Below are positions 6,802-14,368 of a DNA stretch of 15,390 bases, in pieces. Each line of letters begins with the position of its first letter. The first letter of the stretch is position 1. Origin of the DNA: Lachnospiraceae bacterium UBA4380 (lineage in GTDB: Bacteria > Bacillota > Clostridia > Lachnospirales > Lachnospiraceae); contig DGRU01000126.1 of the NCBI GenBank assembly GCA_002390025.1, forward strand, positions 1 to 15,390, read 5' to 3'. The notes beneath the pieces were generated by a model. The model saw nothing but the letters and a program-made list of their open reading frames with translations, made no database searches and was not told the DNA's origin. A program made the position numbers and the translations under genes.

Positions 6802-6898
6802 GCTGCCGGGCGAGCTGCCGGGGGTGCTTCCTGCCCTGCGAGCTGTCCGGACCCTCGTTTGGGTCCTCGTCTGAGCCCTTGTTTGTGCCCGAGTTTAA
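6802..6898. repeat. Degenerate 12-nt tandem repeat in the divergent promoter region
   Basis: Eight 12-nt windows from 6802 keep phase. The clearest are 6850-6861, 6862-6873, 6874-6885 and 6886-6897, all variants of nnCCCTCGTTTG. The first two (6802-6813 and 6814-6825) share GCTGCCGGG. No plausible start codon or ribosome binding site makes it coding on either strand. The rest of the 320-nt gap 6680-7011 holds only the luxS leader and promoter and the module 2 promoter and leader. Confidence 0.6.
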
Positions 6899-6926
6899 CG
6901 TTTTTTAAGCGGAAAAGCCGTTTCTG

Positions 6927-6935
6927 TGGTACAAT
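6927..6935 (+). promoter_or_regulatory. Predicted extended -10 promoter of the second glycosylation operon
   Basis: TG (6927-6928), one base, then TACAAT (6930-6935) forms an extended -10 element. No good -35 is found 16-18 nt upstream, which extended -10 promoters can tolerate. The start would be near 6942, leaving a leader of about 70 nt before the ATG at 7012. Confidence 0.5.
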
Positions 6936-7011
6936 CATAAAGACTATATCTTTCGGGACTTTGCAGCTTTGAACATACGCAGTTTATGAACCCGTGTCAT
7001 GGAGTTGAAAT

Positions 7012-10000
7012 ATGAATCTGTTGAAAAAGAAAAATGAGCAGGATACCGTCGGCGCAAGCGCCTCTGTAAAACAGGGATTCGGCTGGAAGGGCTATCTGCT
7101 CTATTACCTGTCCTATACACTGCTGTTCGGCGTGATGGCGGCGGCTGTCTTTGTGTGGCTTTTTCTCAGGAAACGGCGGCTTGTATGGCAGACAGACGGC
7201 GTCAACCAGCATTATTACGGGCTTGTATTTTTTTCCAGATGGGGGAAAGAGGTGCTGCGGAATTTACGGGAGACGGGATCTCTGCATCTTCCGACCTTTA
7301 CCCTGCGCATGGGCTATGGCGGAGACCTGTACACGACGCTGGCCTACTACGTGATCGGGGATCCTTTCAGCCTGCCGGCTGTTTTTGTGCCGGAAAAATA
7401 TCTGCTGCATTATCATGATCTGATGCTCCTGGTGCGCTTCTGGCTGGCGGGCATCACTTTCAGCGCCTACAACTTTTACATGGGCAGGAAGAACAGGATC
7501 GCGGTTCTGGCAGGTGCACTGGTCTATATTTTCAACGGATTTACCATGTCGGGAATGCGCCATCACTATTTCCTGAATCCTTTTGTCTTCTTCCCGCTGC
7601 TGCTGATCGGATGCGAGTGGTATTTCCGCAAAAAGAAGCCCTGGCTCTTTATTTTGATGGTCTTTGTCACGGCGGTGAGCAATTTCTATTTCTTCTACAT
7701 GATGGTGATCATGACAGCGCTGTACGCGGTCTGGCGGGCAGTCCGGCTGCACGGATTCCGCCATTTCGGCGCGGTGATCCTGGACGGGATCGCCTTCGTC
7801 TGGTACGGGCTGATCGGGACCCTGCTGGCCTCCTTCATTTTCCTGCCGATCGTCCTGCGCTTCCTGCAGGACCCCAGGACGGCGGACAGCAAGCAGATCC
7901 CCCTGCTGTGGCCCTTATCCTATTACCGCAATTTCATTGACTGTTTCCTGACGAACGGGACGTCGGCACTGGCGGAATCCTGGACCTATATGGGATTCGG
8001 CGCAGTGGCCCTTCTATGCGTGCTCTTTATTTTCGTGCGGCTGAAAAAGCACTTTGACCTGAAGGCGGCGTTTGTGGTGCTGACGGCACTGCTTCTGACC
8101 CCCCTGGCAGGCTATGTGATGAACGGGTTTTCCTATCCCGCCAACCGGTGGATGTTTGCCTATGCCCTGCTGATCGGCACAATGACTGCGACAGCCATTC
8201 CGGAGCTTGCGGAGGCGGGGAGAAAAGAGCTGCTGGCAGTTTTTGTGCTCATGCTGCTCGTTGTCGGCGTGTGCGTCGGCTGGGAGTACACCTTCTCCAG
8301 AGCAAGCGCGCAGGCGGTCATCCTGGGAGTGACCGCTCTCGCGGCGATCCTGCTCGGGCGCACCGCTCTGCTGGAAAAAGAGCGGGAACTCCCCGCAGAG
8401 GATGTGGATACGGGATCCGGGACGGGCAGGCTGCGGAGGACGATCTCCGTGCGCGTACAGGCGGCGATTCTGGCCTGTGTTATGCTCACGATCGCTTCGG
8501 CTGCCTATTTTGACTTTGCTCCGGACAGGTCCGCAAAGGTCTTTGAGTATCTCTCCCGGGCGCAGATCGAGACCTATATGGAAAAGGACGCCTCGGCGGC
8601 CGCAAAGCTCATCGACGGGCAGCTTCTGAAGGAAGAGGCGGATGAGAAGGGGAAGGTGCCCTTTTACAGGTATACGACCTACAATCCGGAAAACAACACT
8701 TCCATTCTGTACGGTGTTTCCAATACCCAGTACTACTGGAGCCTCTCCGACCCCTCTGTCTCACAGTTTTTGAATGAGACAGGGCAGCTGAACCGGATGA
8801 TCCATCTGTATGACACGCTGGATGACCGGACAGCCCTCAACGAGATAGCGGGTATCCGCTATTTCCTGGGAAATGACGCCGACGGAATCCCCTACGGCTA
8901 TGAAAAGAAAAAGGGACTCTCCTTTACGAATGCCGACCTGTGGCCGGACAACAAGGATCTGGAGCGCTTTTCCTGTGAGGTCTACGAAAACAAGTACGCG
9001 CTGCCTTTCGGCTTTACCAGCGATAAGTGGATCAGCCGCCAGGACTACGACGCGATGGATATCCCCCGGCGCCAGCAGGCTCTGATGCAGGGAATCCTTC
9101 TGGAAAAAGATCCGGGCGAAGCGTTTATCCGCATGAGCTCCGCAGCAAAGGATCCCGCAGGAACAGCGGATGCTCAGGGCAGCAGTCTGGCATTTACAGA
9201 CAGACGGATCCCTGTGCAGATCGAATACGCCGGAAAGACAATCAATGCCGGCAACGCCGGCAGGATCAAGTTTGTTGCTTCCCAGGGCGGCGAGACTGTG
9301 ACAGTCCGCTTCGAGGGAATGCAGAATTGCGAGACAGCTCTGTATGTGAGGGGAATGCACTATGCGCCTCCCGCAGGGCAGAAGGGCACTACCAAGATGC
9401 TGCTGCCTGTCACCGGCTTTGCCGGCGATAAAACGGCCGCATCCAAACAGATTGGTTACACGACGCCCGACGATCCGTGGACGACGGGACGAAAGGATTT
9501 CTACGTAAACATGATCTACCGGGCAGAGGCGCTGGATCGTATCGATCTGGTCCTTCCCGCGCAGGGCACTTATACTTTTGATGCCATCGAAGTCGTCTGC
9601 CAGCCCATGACGGCCTATGCGGAGCAGGCGGAGGCGCTGCGCACTTCCCCGCTCACGGATCTGGATATCCATGAAATGGGCAGCAGCCTGGCGACAGACA
9701 GGATCAGCGGCCATATCGAGCTGGCCAGCCCGCAGATTCTGTGTCTGCAGATTCCCCGCACAGCGGGATGGACGGCCTATGTGGACGGCAAGCGGGCGGA
9801 GATTCTGCAGGCAGATACCATGTTCAGTGCCCTGCTGGTCCCCGAGGGAAGCCACGACATTGAACTGACTTACCAGACGCCCGGCCTGCGGCTCGGTGTC
9901 GTTGTCTCGCTGGGGACGATCGTGCTGTTCGTCCTCTTCCTCCTGCTTTACGGGATCATTTCGGCAATCCTGCGCAGCACAGGGAAACGGCGCGGGGAGA

Positions 10001-10344
10001 TCCCCGTGGGGACCTACGAGCAGATCGGTCCGACAAATGCTGCAGCTGCGGCAATGCCTGAAGAGACGGCAGTGACTGAAGCAGCCCCTCTGTCGGAAGA
10101 GACGGCAGTGACTGAAACAGCCCCTCTGTCGGAAGAGATGGCAGCAGAGGAAACGGAGGTGCTGCCGGAAGAGACGGCTGCAGAGTCAGGAGAAGAGCAG
10201 CCGGAAGTGTGGACAGCCGGAGATTCCGGGGCCCTGTCTGAAGAGAGGGAAGATGGGGAAGAGGAAGAGAAGACAGAAGACCTGACAGGCATACAAACTG
10301 CAGGCGCAGAGGAAGAAGCTGAGGAAACCGGAACAGAGGAATGA
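7012..10344 (+). CDS. YfhO-family GT-C membrane glycosyltransferase with acidic tail (module 2, first)
   Basis: This 1110-residue polytopic protein of the YfhO family is predicted to transfer a sugar from a polyprenyl-phosphate carrier to a surface polymer outside the cell. Helix 1 is at about 27-52. The next outer loop has TDGVNQHYY (61-69), the expected place of the GT-C catalytic aspartate. YYVIGDPFSLPAVFVP (112-127), SNFYFFYM (223-230) and GFSYPANRW (372-380) are shared with the next gene. The extracytoplasmic C-terminal domain includes NTQYYWSLSD (571-580), and the last helix is near 961-987. The final ~110 residues are a low-complexity tail with about 36 Glu/Asp and two basic residues. 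GGAG (7001-7004) lies 7 nt before the ATG. The stop overlaps the next start as ATGA. Substrates are unknown. Confidence 0.9.
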   Translation: MNLLKKKNEQDTVGASASVKQGFGWKGYLLYYLSYTLLFGVMAAAVFVWLFLRKRRLVWQTDGVNQHYYGLVFFSRWGKEVLRNLRETGSLHLPTFTLRMGYGGDLYTTLAYYVIGDPFSLPAVFVPEKYLLHYHDLMLLVRFWLAGITFSAYNFYMGRKNRIAVLAGALVYIFNGFTMSGMRHHYFLNPFVFFPLLLIGCEWYFRKKKPWLFILMVFVTAVSNFYFFYMMVIMTALYAVWRAVRLHGFRHFGAVILDGIAFVWYGLIGTLLASFIFLPIVLRFLQDPRTADSKQIPLLWPLSYYRNFIDCFLTNGTSALAESWTYMGFGAVALLCVLFIFVRLKKHFDLKAAFVVLTALLLTPLAGYVMNGFSYPANRWMFAYALLIGTMTATAIPELAEAGRKELLAVFVLMLLVVGVCVGWEYTFSRASAQAVILGVTALAAILLGRTALLEKERELPAEDVDTGSGTGRLRRTISVRVQAAILACVMLTIASAAYFDFAPDRSAKVFEYLSRAQIETYMEKDASAAAKLIDGQLLKEEADEKGKVPFYRYTTYNPENNTSILYGVSNTQYYWSLSDPSVSQFLNETGQLNRMIHLYDTLDDRTALNEIAGIRYFLGNDADGIPYGYEKKKGLSFTNADLWPDNKDLERFSCEVYENKYALPFGFTSDKWISRQDYDAMDIPRRQQALMQGILLEKDPGEAFIRMSSAAKDPAGTADAQGSSLAFTDRRIPVQIEYAGKTINAGNAGRIKFVASQGGETVTVRFEGMQNCETALYVRGMHYAPPAGQKGTTKMLLPVTGFAGDKTAASKQIGYTTPDDPWTTGRKDFYVNMIYRAEALDRIDLVLPAQGTYTFDAIEVVCQPMTAYAEQAEALRTSPLTDLDIHEMGSSLATDRISGHIELASPQILCLQIPRTAGWTAYVDGKRAEILQADTMFSALLVPEGSHDIELTYQTPGLRLGVVVSLGTIVLFVLFLLLYGIISAILRSTGKRRGEIPVGTYEQIGPTNAAAAAMPEETAVTEAAPLSEETAVTETAPLSEEMAAEETEVLPEETAAESGEEQPEVWTAGDSGALSEEREDGEEEEKTEDLTGIQTAGAEEEAEETGTEE
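10060..10131 (+). repeat. 36-nt coding tandem repeat in the acidic tail
   Basis: Bases 10060-10095 and 10096-10131 are identical except for one base (GAAGCA versus GAAACA). They encode EETAVTEAAPLS and EETAVTETAPLS. A third, diverged unit starts at 10132 (EEMAAEETEVLP). The near identity points to recent slippage, so the copy number may vary between strains. Confidence 0.92.
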
Positions 10345-13289
10345 GAGACAGACACGGAACAAAGCAGAGAGTTCATTTTCTGCTCCTCTATACAATTTTA
10401 TTTGCGCTGACCGGCATGGTGGTCTTCCGCTATTTTCCGGCGGAGGGCAAGCGCATGGTGTGGAAGGGAGACGGACTTTCCCAGCATTATGTGGCGCTCT
10501 GCTACTATGCCCGATGGGGGAAGGCGGTCCTGAAGAGTTTACTGGCGGGACAGGCGGCTTTTCCGACATTCAACATGCACATGGGCTTCGGGGCGGATCT
10601 TTTTACGACCCTGCAGTACTACGTGATCGGAGATCCCTTCAGCCTGCCGGCAGTGTTTGTACCGCAGCAGCATATGCGTCTCTTCCATGACGCGATGATC
10701 ATTCTGAGAATATATCTGGCGGGAATCTGTTTTGACAGCTACTGCCGGCAGATGGGCCGCCGGGACACGGCGGCAAACCTCTGCGGCGCCCTGATCTATG
10801 TGTTCAGCAGTTTTGTGCTCTTCGGAATGAGGCACCCGTATTTTCTGAATGCAATGATTCTGTTTCCGCTTCTGCTCATAGGGGCGGAGCATATCTTCCT
10901 GGGAAGGAAGGGAAGGCTCTTTACGGCGGCGGTTTTTCTGTCCTGTATCAGCAACTTCTATTTCTTCTACATGCTGGTCTTCATGACCGTCCTTTACGTT
11001 GTGTGGCGCGCGCTCAGGATCTGCCTGTTTCCGGTCCCTGAAAAAGGCGGGTGGAAGCAGATTCTGCTGCTGGCCGGAAAGTTCTTGCTGAGGGCCGGCC
11101 TGGGAACTGCCATGGGGGCAGTGTTTCTGCTGCCGATCCTGCTCCGGTTCACACAGGACCCCAGAGCCTCGGAGGGTGTGGCCTACAGCATGCTGTATCC
11201 GCCGGCTTATTATAAAGGCCTGCCGGAATCCTTTGTCGGCTTCGGCGCGGAGGCAGTGCTGGAGAACTGGACCTGCCTGGGAGTAGGCGGGATCGGGCTT
11301 CTGGGCGTACTGCTCCTTTTTGTCGGACCGGGGAAAAAGAGCGGCGAGGACACGGGACACCGGGCATGGCACCCGGACCTGAAGATCGCCTTTATCGGAA
11401 TGACCATAATGACACTGCTGCCCGCAGCGGGAGCAGCGCTCAACGGGTTCACCTATCCGGCCAACCGCTGGATCTGGGCTTTCTGCATGCTGTCAGCCTA
11501 TATCACTGCGGTCACCCTGCCCTCTCTGCGGGACATCTCCCCTGCCAGGATGGCGCTGGTGATGCTGTTTCTGTCTGCCTGCACTGTGGTCTGTGCTTTG
11601 CTGGATGCCCGCAAGGCAGTCCTTCTGGAACTGATCCTGGCGGCAGCCGCGGCCGCGGCTGTGCGGGCCCCGGAGCAGGTTCGGAGCAAAAGTCCGGGAC
11701 GGGGAGAAAAAGGTCTTCTGAGGGCAAGTACTGTTTCTGTCCTCTGCGGAGCAGTCCTGACCGGGACAGTGGTTCTGACGGCCGTGATCCACGGACACAT
11801 CTGTTTTGCCAGAGGCGTCCGCTTCAGCGGAATCCCGGAATATCACACGGACCGCTATATCGACGGGATGATGGCCTCGGATGCGGCGGGAATGCGGAGC
11901 CTTCTCGGCAACGATACGTTTTACAGGTATTCCGGCAGATATATTTCCAACAATTTCGCCCTTCTGAACGATGTGTCGGACACCCAGTACTACTGGAGCC
12001 TCTCCGACAGCAGGATCGAGCAGTTTTTTACCGAGACCGGACAGTCCAACGGTATGGTGCATCTGTTTGACAACCTGGATAACCGCACCATGCTGGATGA
12101 GATTGCGGGTGTGACCTACTATAAGCGGGGCGACGGCTCGCTCCTTCCCTTCGGATACGAGAAGCTGGAGGGCATGCACTACGACAACCGGGAATTATTT
12201 GAAGAAAAGGAGGGAGACCCCCTCCCGGTCTTCAGTTTTTCTGTCTATAAAAATCTTTACGGTCTTCCGCTTGGTTTTACGGCCGATCACTATGTGACCA
12301 GACAGACCTATGACGCGCTCACGATCCCCCAGCGCCAGGAGGCCCTGATGCAGGGAATCCTGCTGGAGGACGAGGGCGTAGAGACCGTCTCCGGACAGGC
12401 GGCCGAAGACGGCGGAAGCGAACAGGCTCCGCAGCCTGCCCAGCTGTCCTTTACCCAAGAGACAGTCCCCTTTACCGCCCGTGCGGAGGAAGGGATCGGG
12501 ATTGTGCAGAACAGTGACGGAAGCCTGAATCTGACGGTCAGCGACACGGAGGCGGCACTGCATCTGGATGCACAGAGCGCGGAGATGCTCGCACAGGCGG
12601 AGGTCAGTGTCCTTCTGGAGGGGGTGGAGTACACGGCGCCTGAGCATGATCTGCAGGCGGATAAGCCGCAGGAGGATGAGCCGCATTATGCCAACACGGA
12701 TCCCGTCATCATCCGGGTCACAGCCCTGCGAAACAAAGAGACGGTCTCCGACAAGGAAGTGCAGTATACGCTGCCGGACAATCCCTGGAAGACGGGCAGG
12801 TCCTCTTTTTTGAGCTGCTGCGGCTATACAGAGGAGCCTCTGTCGGATCTGTACATGAAGTTTTCCCGAAAAGGCAGCTACACGTTCAGGAATCTGCAGG
12901 TCATCCGCCAGCCCATGGAGGAATATCCCTCTCAGGCCGGGGCATTCGGAGAATATGTGCTGGAGGAGCTTGATCTGCATGAGCTTCCCGGCAGCGGCGC
13001 GACAGACAGGATCACCGGAACACTGACAGTGCCGGACAGAAGGATCCTGTGCATACAGATCCCGCGCTGTGACGGGCTCAAGGCCTTTATCGACGGAGCG
13101 GAAGTGCCTCTTCTGCAGGCGGACACAATGTTCTGCGCGGCGGCTGTGGATGCGGGGACGCATCAGATCGAACTGCGCTACCGGACGCCGGGACTGGCAG
13201 CCGGGGCAGGGATCAGCCTGGCTGCGCTGCTGATCGTGATCGCAGAGGCGGCGGCAGGCCTTTTCCTGGAGAAAAAAAGAAATAAATAA
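10341..13289 (+). CDS. YfhO-family GT-C membrane glycosyltransferase (module 2, second)
   Basis: This 982-residue paralog of the preceding protein is probably also a surface-polymer glycosyltransferase. Helix 1 is at about 11-31, then KGDGLSQHY (42-50) in the first outer loop, YYVIGDPFSLPAVFVP, SNFYFFYM, GFTYPANRW and DTQYYWSLSD in the same order as in its neighbour. Both proteins also share IP-RQ-ALMQGILLE and LQADTMF in the outer C-terminal domain. The last helix is near 953-974, and the tail is very short (LEKKRNK), unlike the two other YfhO proteins. The start overlaps the upstream stop by ATGA, and AGAGGA lies directly before it, so translation is likely coupled. Confidence 0.9.
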   Translation: MRDRHGTKQRVHFLLLYTILFALTGMVVFRYFPAEGKRMVWKGDGLSQHYVALCYYARWGKAVLKSLLAGQAAFPTFNMHMGFGADLFTTLQYYVIGDPFSLPAVFVPQQHMRLFHDAMIILRIYLAGICFDSYCRQMGRRDTAANLCGALIYVFSSFVLFGMRHPYFLNAMILFPLLLIGAEHIFLGRKGRLFTAAVFLSCISNFYFFYMLVFMTVLYVVWRALRICLFPVPEKGGWKQILLLAGKFLLRAGLGTAMGAVFLLPILLRFTQDPRASEGVAYSMLYPPAYYKGLPESFVGFGAEAVLENWTCLGVGGIGLLGVLLLFVGPGKKSGEDTGHRAWHPDLKIAFIGMTIMTLLPAAGAALNGFTYPANRWIWAFCMLSAYITAVTLPSLRDISPARMALVMLFLSACTVVCALLDARKAVLLELILAAAAAAAVRAPEQVRSKSPGRGEKGLLRASTVSVLCGAVLTGTVVLTAVIHGHICFARGVRFSGIPEYHTDRYIDGMMASDAAGMRSLLGNDTFYRYSGRYISNNFALLNDVSDTQYYWSLSDSRIEQFFTETGQSNGMVHLFDNLDNRTMLDEIAGVTYYKRGDGSLLPFGYEKLEGMHYDNRELFEEKEGDPLPVFSFSVYKNLYGLPLGFTADHYVTRQTYDALTIPQRQEALMQGILLEDEGVETVSGQAAEDGGSEQAPQPAQLSFTQETVPFTARAEEGIGIVQNSDGSLNLTVSDTEAALHLDAQSAEMLAQAEVSVLLEGVEYTAPEHDLQADKPQEDEPHYANTDPVIIRVTALRNKETVSDKEVQYTLPDNPWKTGRSSFLSCCGYTEEPLSDLYMKFSRKGSYTFRNLQVIRQPMEEYPSQAGAFGEYVLEELDLHELPGSGATDRITGTLTVPDRRILCIQIPRCDGLKAFIDGAEVPLLQADTMFCAAAVDAGTHQIELRYRTPGLAAGAGISLAALLIVIAEAAAGLFLEKKRNK

Positions 13290-13294
13290 GGACC

Positions 13295-13352
13295 GTGCCT
13301 GCGCAATGAAGTGCGCGGCATGTCCGGAAAGATTGAAGAGAAAACCAGGCAC
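13295..13352 (+). other. Structured intercistronic spacer between yfhO and GT2 genes
   Basis: GTGCCTG (13295-13301) can pair with CAGGCAC (13346-13352) and enclose a small CGCA/TGCG hairpin (13302-13305/13312-13315). An alternative fold pairs TGCC with GGCA (13317-13320) instead. There is no T run. The outer stem ends about 10 nt before the ribosome binding site of the GT2 gene and could tune its translation. Confidence 0.35.
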
Positions 13353-13371
13353 TGATAGAGAAGGGCAGAAA

Positions 13372-14325
13372 ATGGGTGATCTGATCAGTATTATTGTACC
13401 CTGTTACAACGAGGAGGAGTCACTGCGGCTGTTTCACACGGCAGTGAAGGAAACGGAGAAAAAGATGCCGGACTGCAGGTTCGAGATCCTTCTGATCAAT
13501 GACGGATCGAAAGACAGGACTGTAGAGGTCATGCGGGAACTGGCGGCGGAAGATCCGGAAGTCAGCTACTACAGCTTCTCCAGAAATTTCGGCAAAGAGG
13601 CAGCCATGTTCGCGGGTTTTTGCAATGCCCGCGGGGATTATGCGGCGGTCATGGACGCGGATCTGCAGGATCCGCCGGATCTGCTGCCGGAAATGTATCA
13701 GATACTGAAATCCGGTGAGTATGACAGCGTGGCCGCGCGCCGCGTGAACCGTGAAGGCGAGCCCCCCATCCGAAGCTGGTTCGCCAGGCGCTTTTACAGT
13801 CTGATCAACCGCATTTCCGAGGCCGATATTGTGGACGGCGCCAGGGACTTCAGGCTGATGAAGCGGGAGATGGTGGACGCGATCCTTGCCATGGGGGAAT
13901 CAAACCGCTTTTCCAAGGGTATTTTCGGCTGGATCGGTTTCAGGACCTACTGGATGCCCTACAAGAATGTGGAGCGTGTTGCCGGGGAGACCAAGTGGAA
14001 TTTCTGGAGCCTTCTGGGGTATGCGATCGACGGCATCGTCAATTTCTCGCATGTGCCGCTGGATATCGCGTCCTGGTTCGGGATCCTGATGACGGCGCTC
14101 TCTTTCCTGGCGATCATCTTTATCGTGGTGCGCAAGCTCCTGTTCGGCGACCCGGTCGCCGGATGGGCTTCGACAGCCTGTATCATCACATTTATCGGGG
14201 GGATTCAGCTCTTGTGTCTGGGTATTATCGGCAAATATCTCGCGACGGTCTATCAGGAGGTCAAAAAAAGGCCTCATTTCATCATCAGTGAGACCAGCCG
14301 GGAGGACGCAAAGAAGATAGGATGA
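13372..14325 (+). CDS. GT2 polyprenyl-phosphate glycosyltransferase, GtrB/CsbB type (module 2)
   Basis: This 317-residue family 2 glycosyltransferase is predicted to form a polyprenyl-phosphate sugar for the two YfhO proteins upstream. The GT-A domain shows LISIIVPCYNEEE (4-16), LINDGSKD (41-48), the metal site MDADLQDPP (94-102), GARDFRLMKRE (156-166) and ETKWNFWSL (206-214). Two helices lie at about 233-254 and 266-288, followed by RPHFII (300-305). An ATG at 13306 would add 22 residues, but ATG 13372 fits the family N terminus and has AAGGG 6 nt upstream. It resembles the module 1 GT2 over its whole length, yet differs around 120-150, so the donor sugar may differ. Confidence 0.92.
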   Translation: MGDLISIIVPCYNEEESLRLFHTAVKETEKKMPDCRFEILLINDGSKDRTVEVMRELAAEDPEVSYYSFSRNFGKEAAMFAGFCNARGDYAAVMDADLQDPPDLLPEMYQILKSGEYDSVAARRVNREGEPPIRSWFARRFYSLINRISEADIVDGARDFRLMKREMVDAILAMGESNRFSKGIFGWIGFRTYWMPYKNVERVAGETKWNFWSLLGYAIDGIVNFSHVPLDIASWFGILMTALSFLAIIFIVVRKLLFGDPVAGWASTACIITFIGGIQLLCLGIIGKYLATVYQEVKKRPHFIISETSREDAKKIG

Positions 14326-14368
14326 GGAGACCTCTTAAGGCAGGTTTCCGAATGGGGAAGTTACATCT

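Noticed and set aside
5188..6898. CRISPR array
   Set aside because: The repeat units are 12 or 16 nt, degenerate and directly adjoining, with no unique spacers and no cas genes.
6802..6898. Remnant protein-coding gene with four-residue repeats on the minus strand
   Set aside because: The frame reads a QTRx-like repeat but is bounded by stops close by, has no start codon or ribosome binding site and overlaps promoter sequence.
12195..13352. 385-residue minus-strand frame opposite the third YfhO gene
   Set aside because: Shadow of a GC-rich coding region; the plus-strand protein is clearly a YfhO paralog, and the antisense product is rich in Arg, His and Gln without domains.
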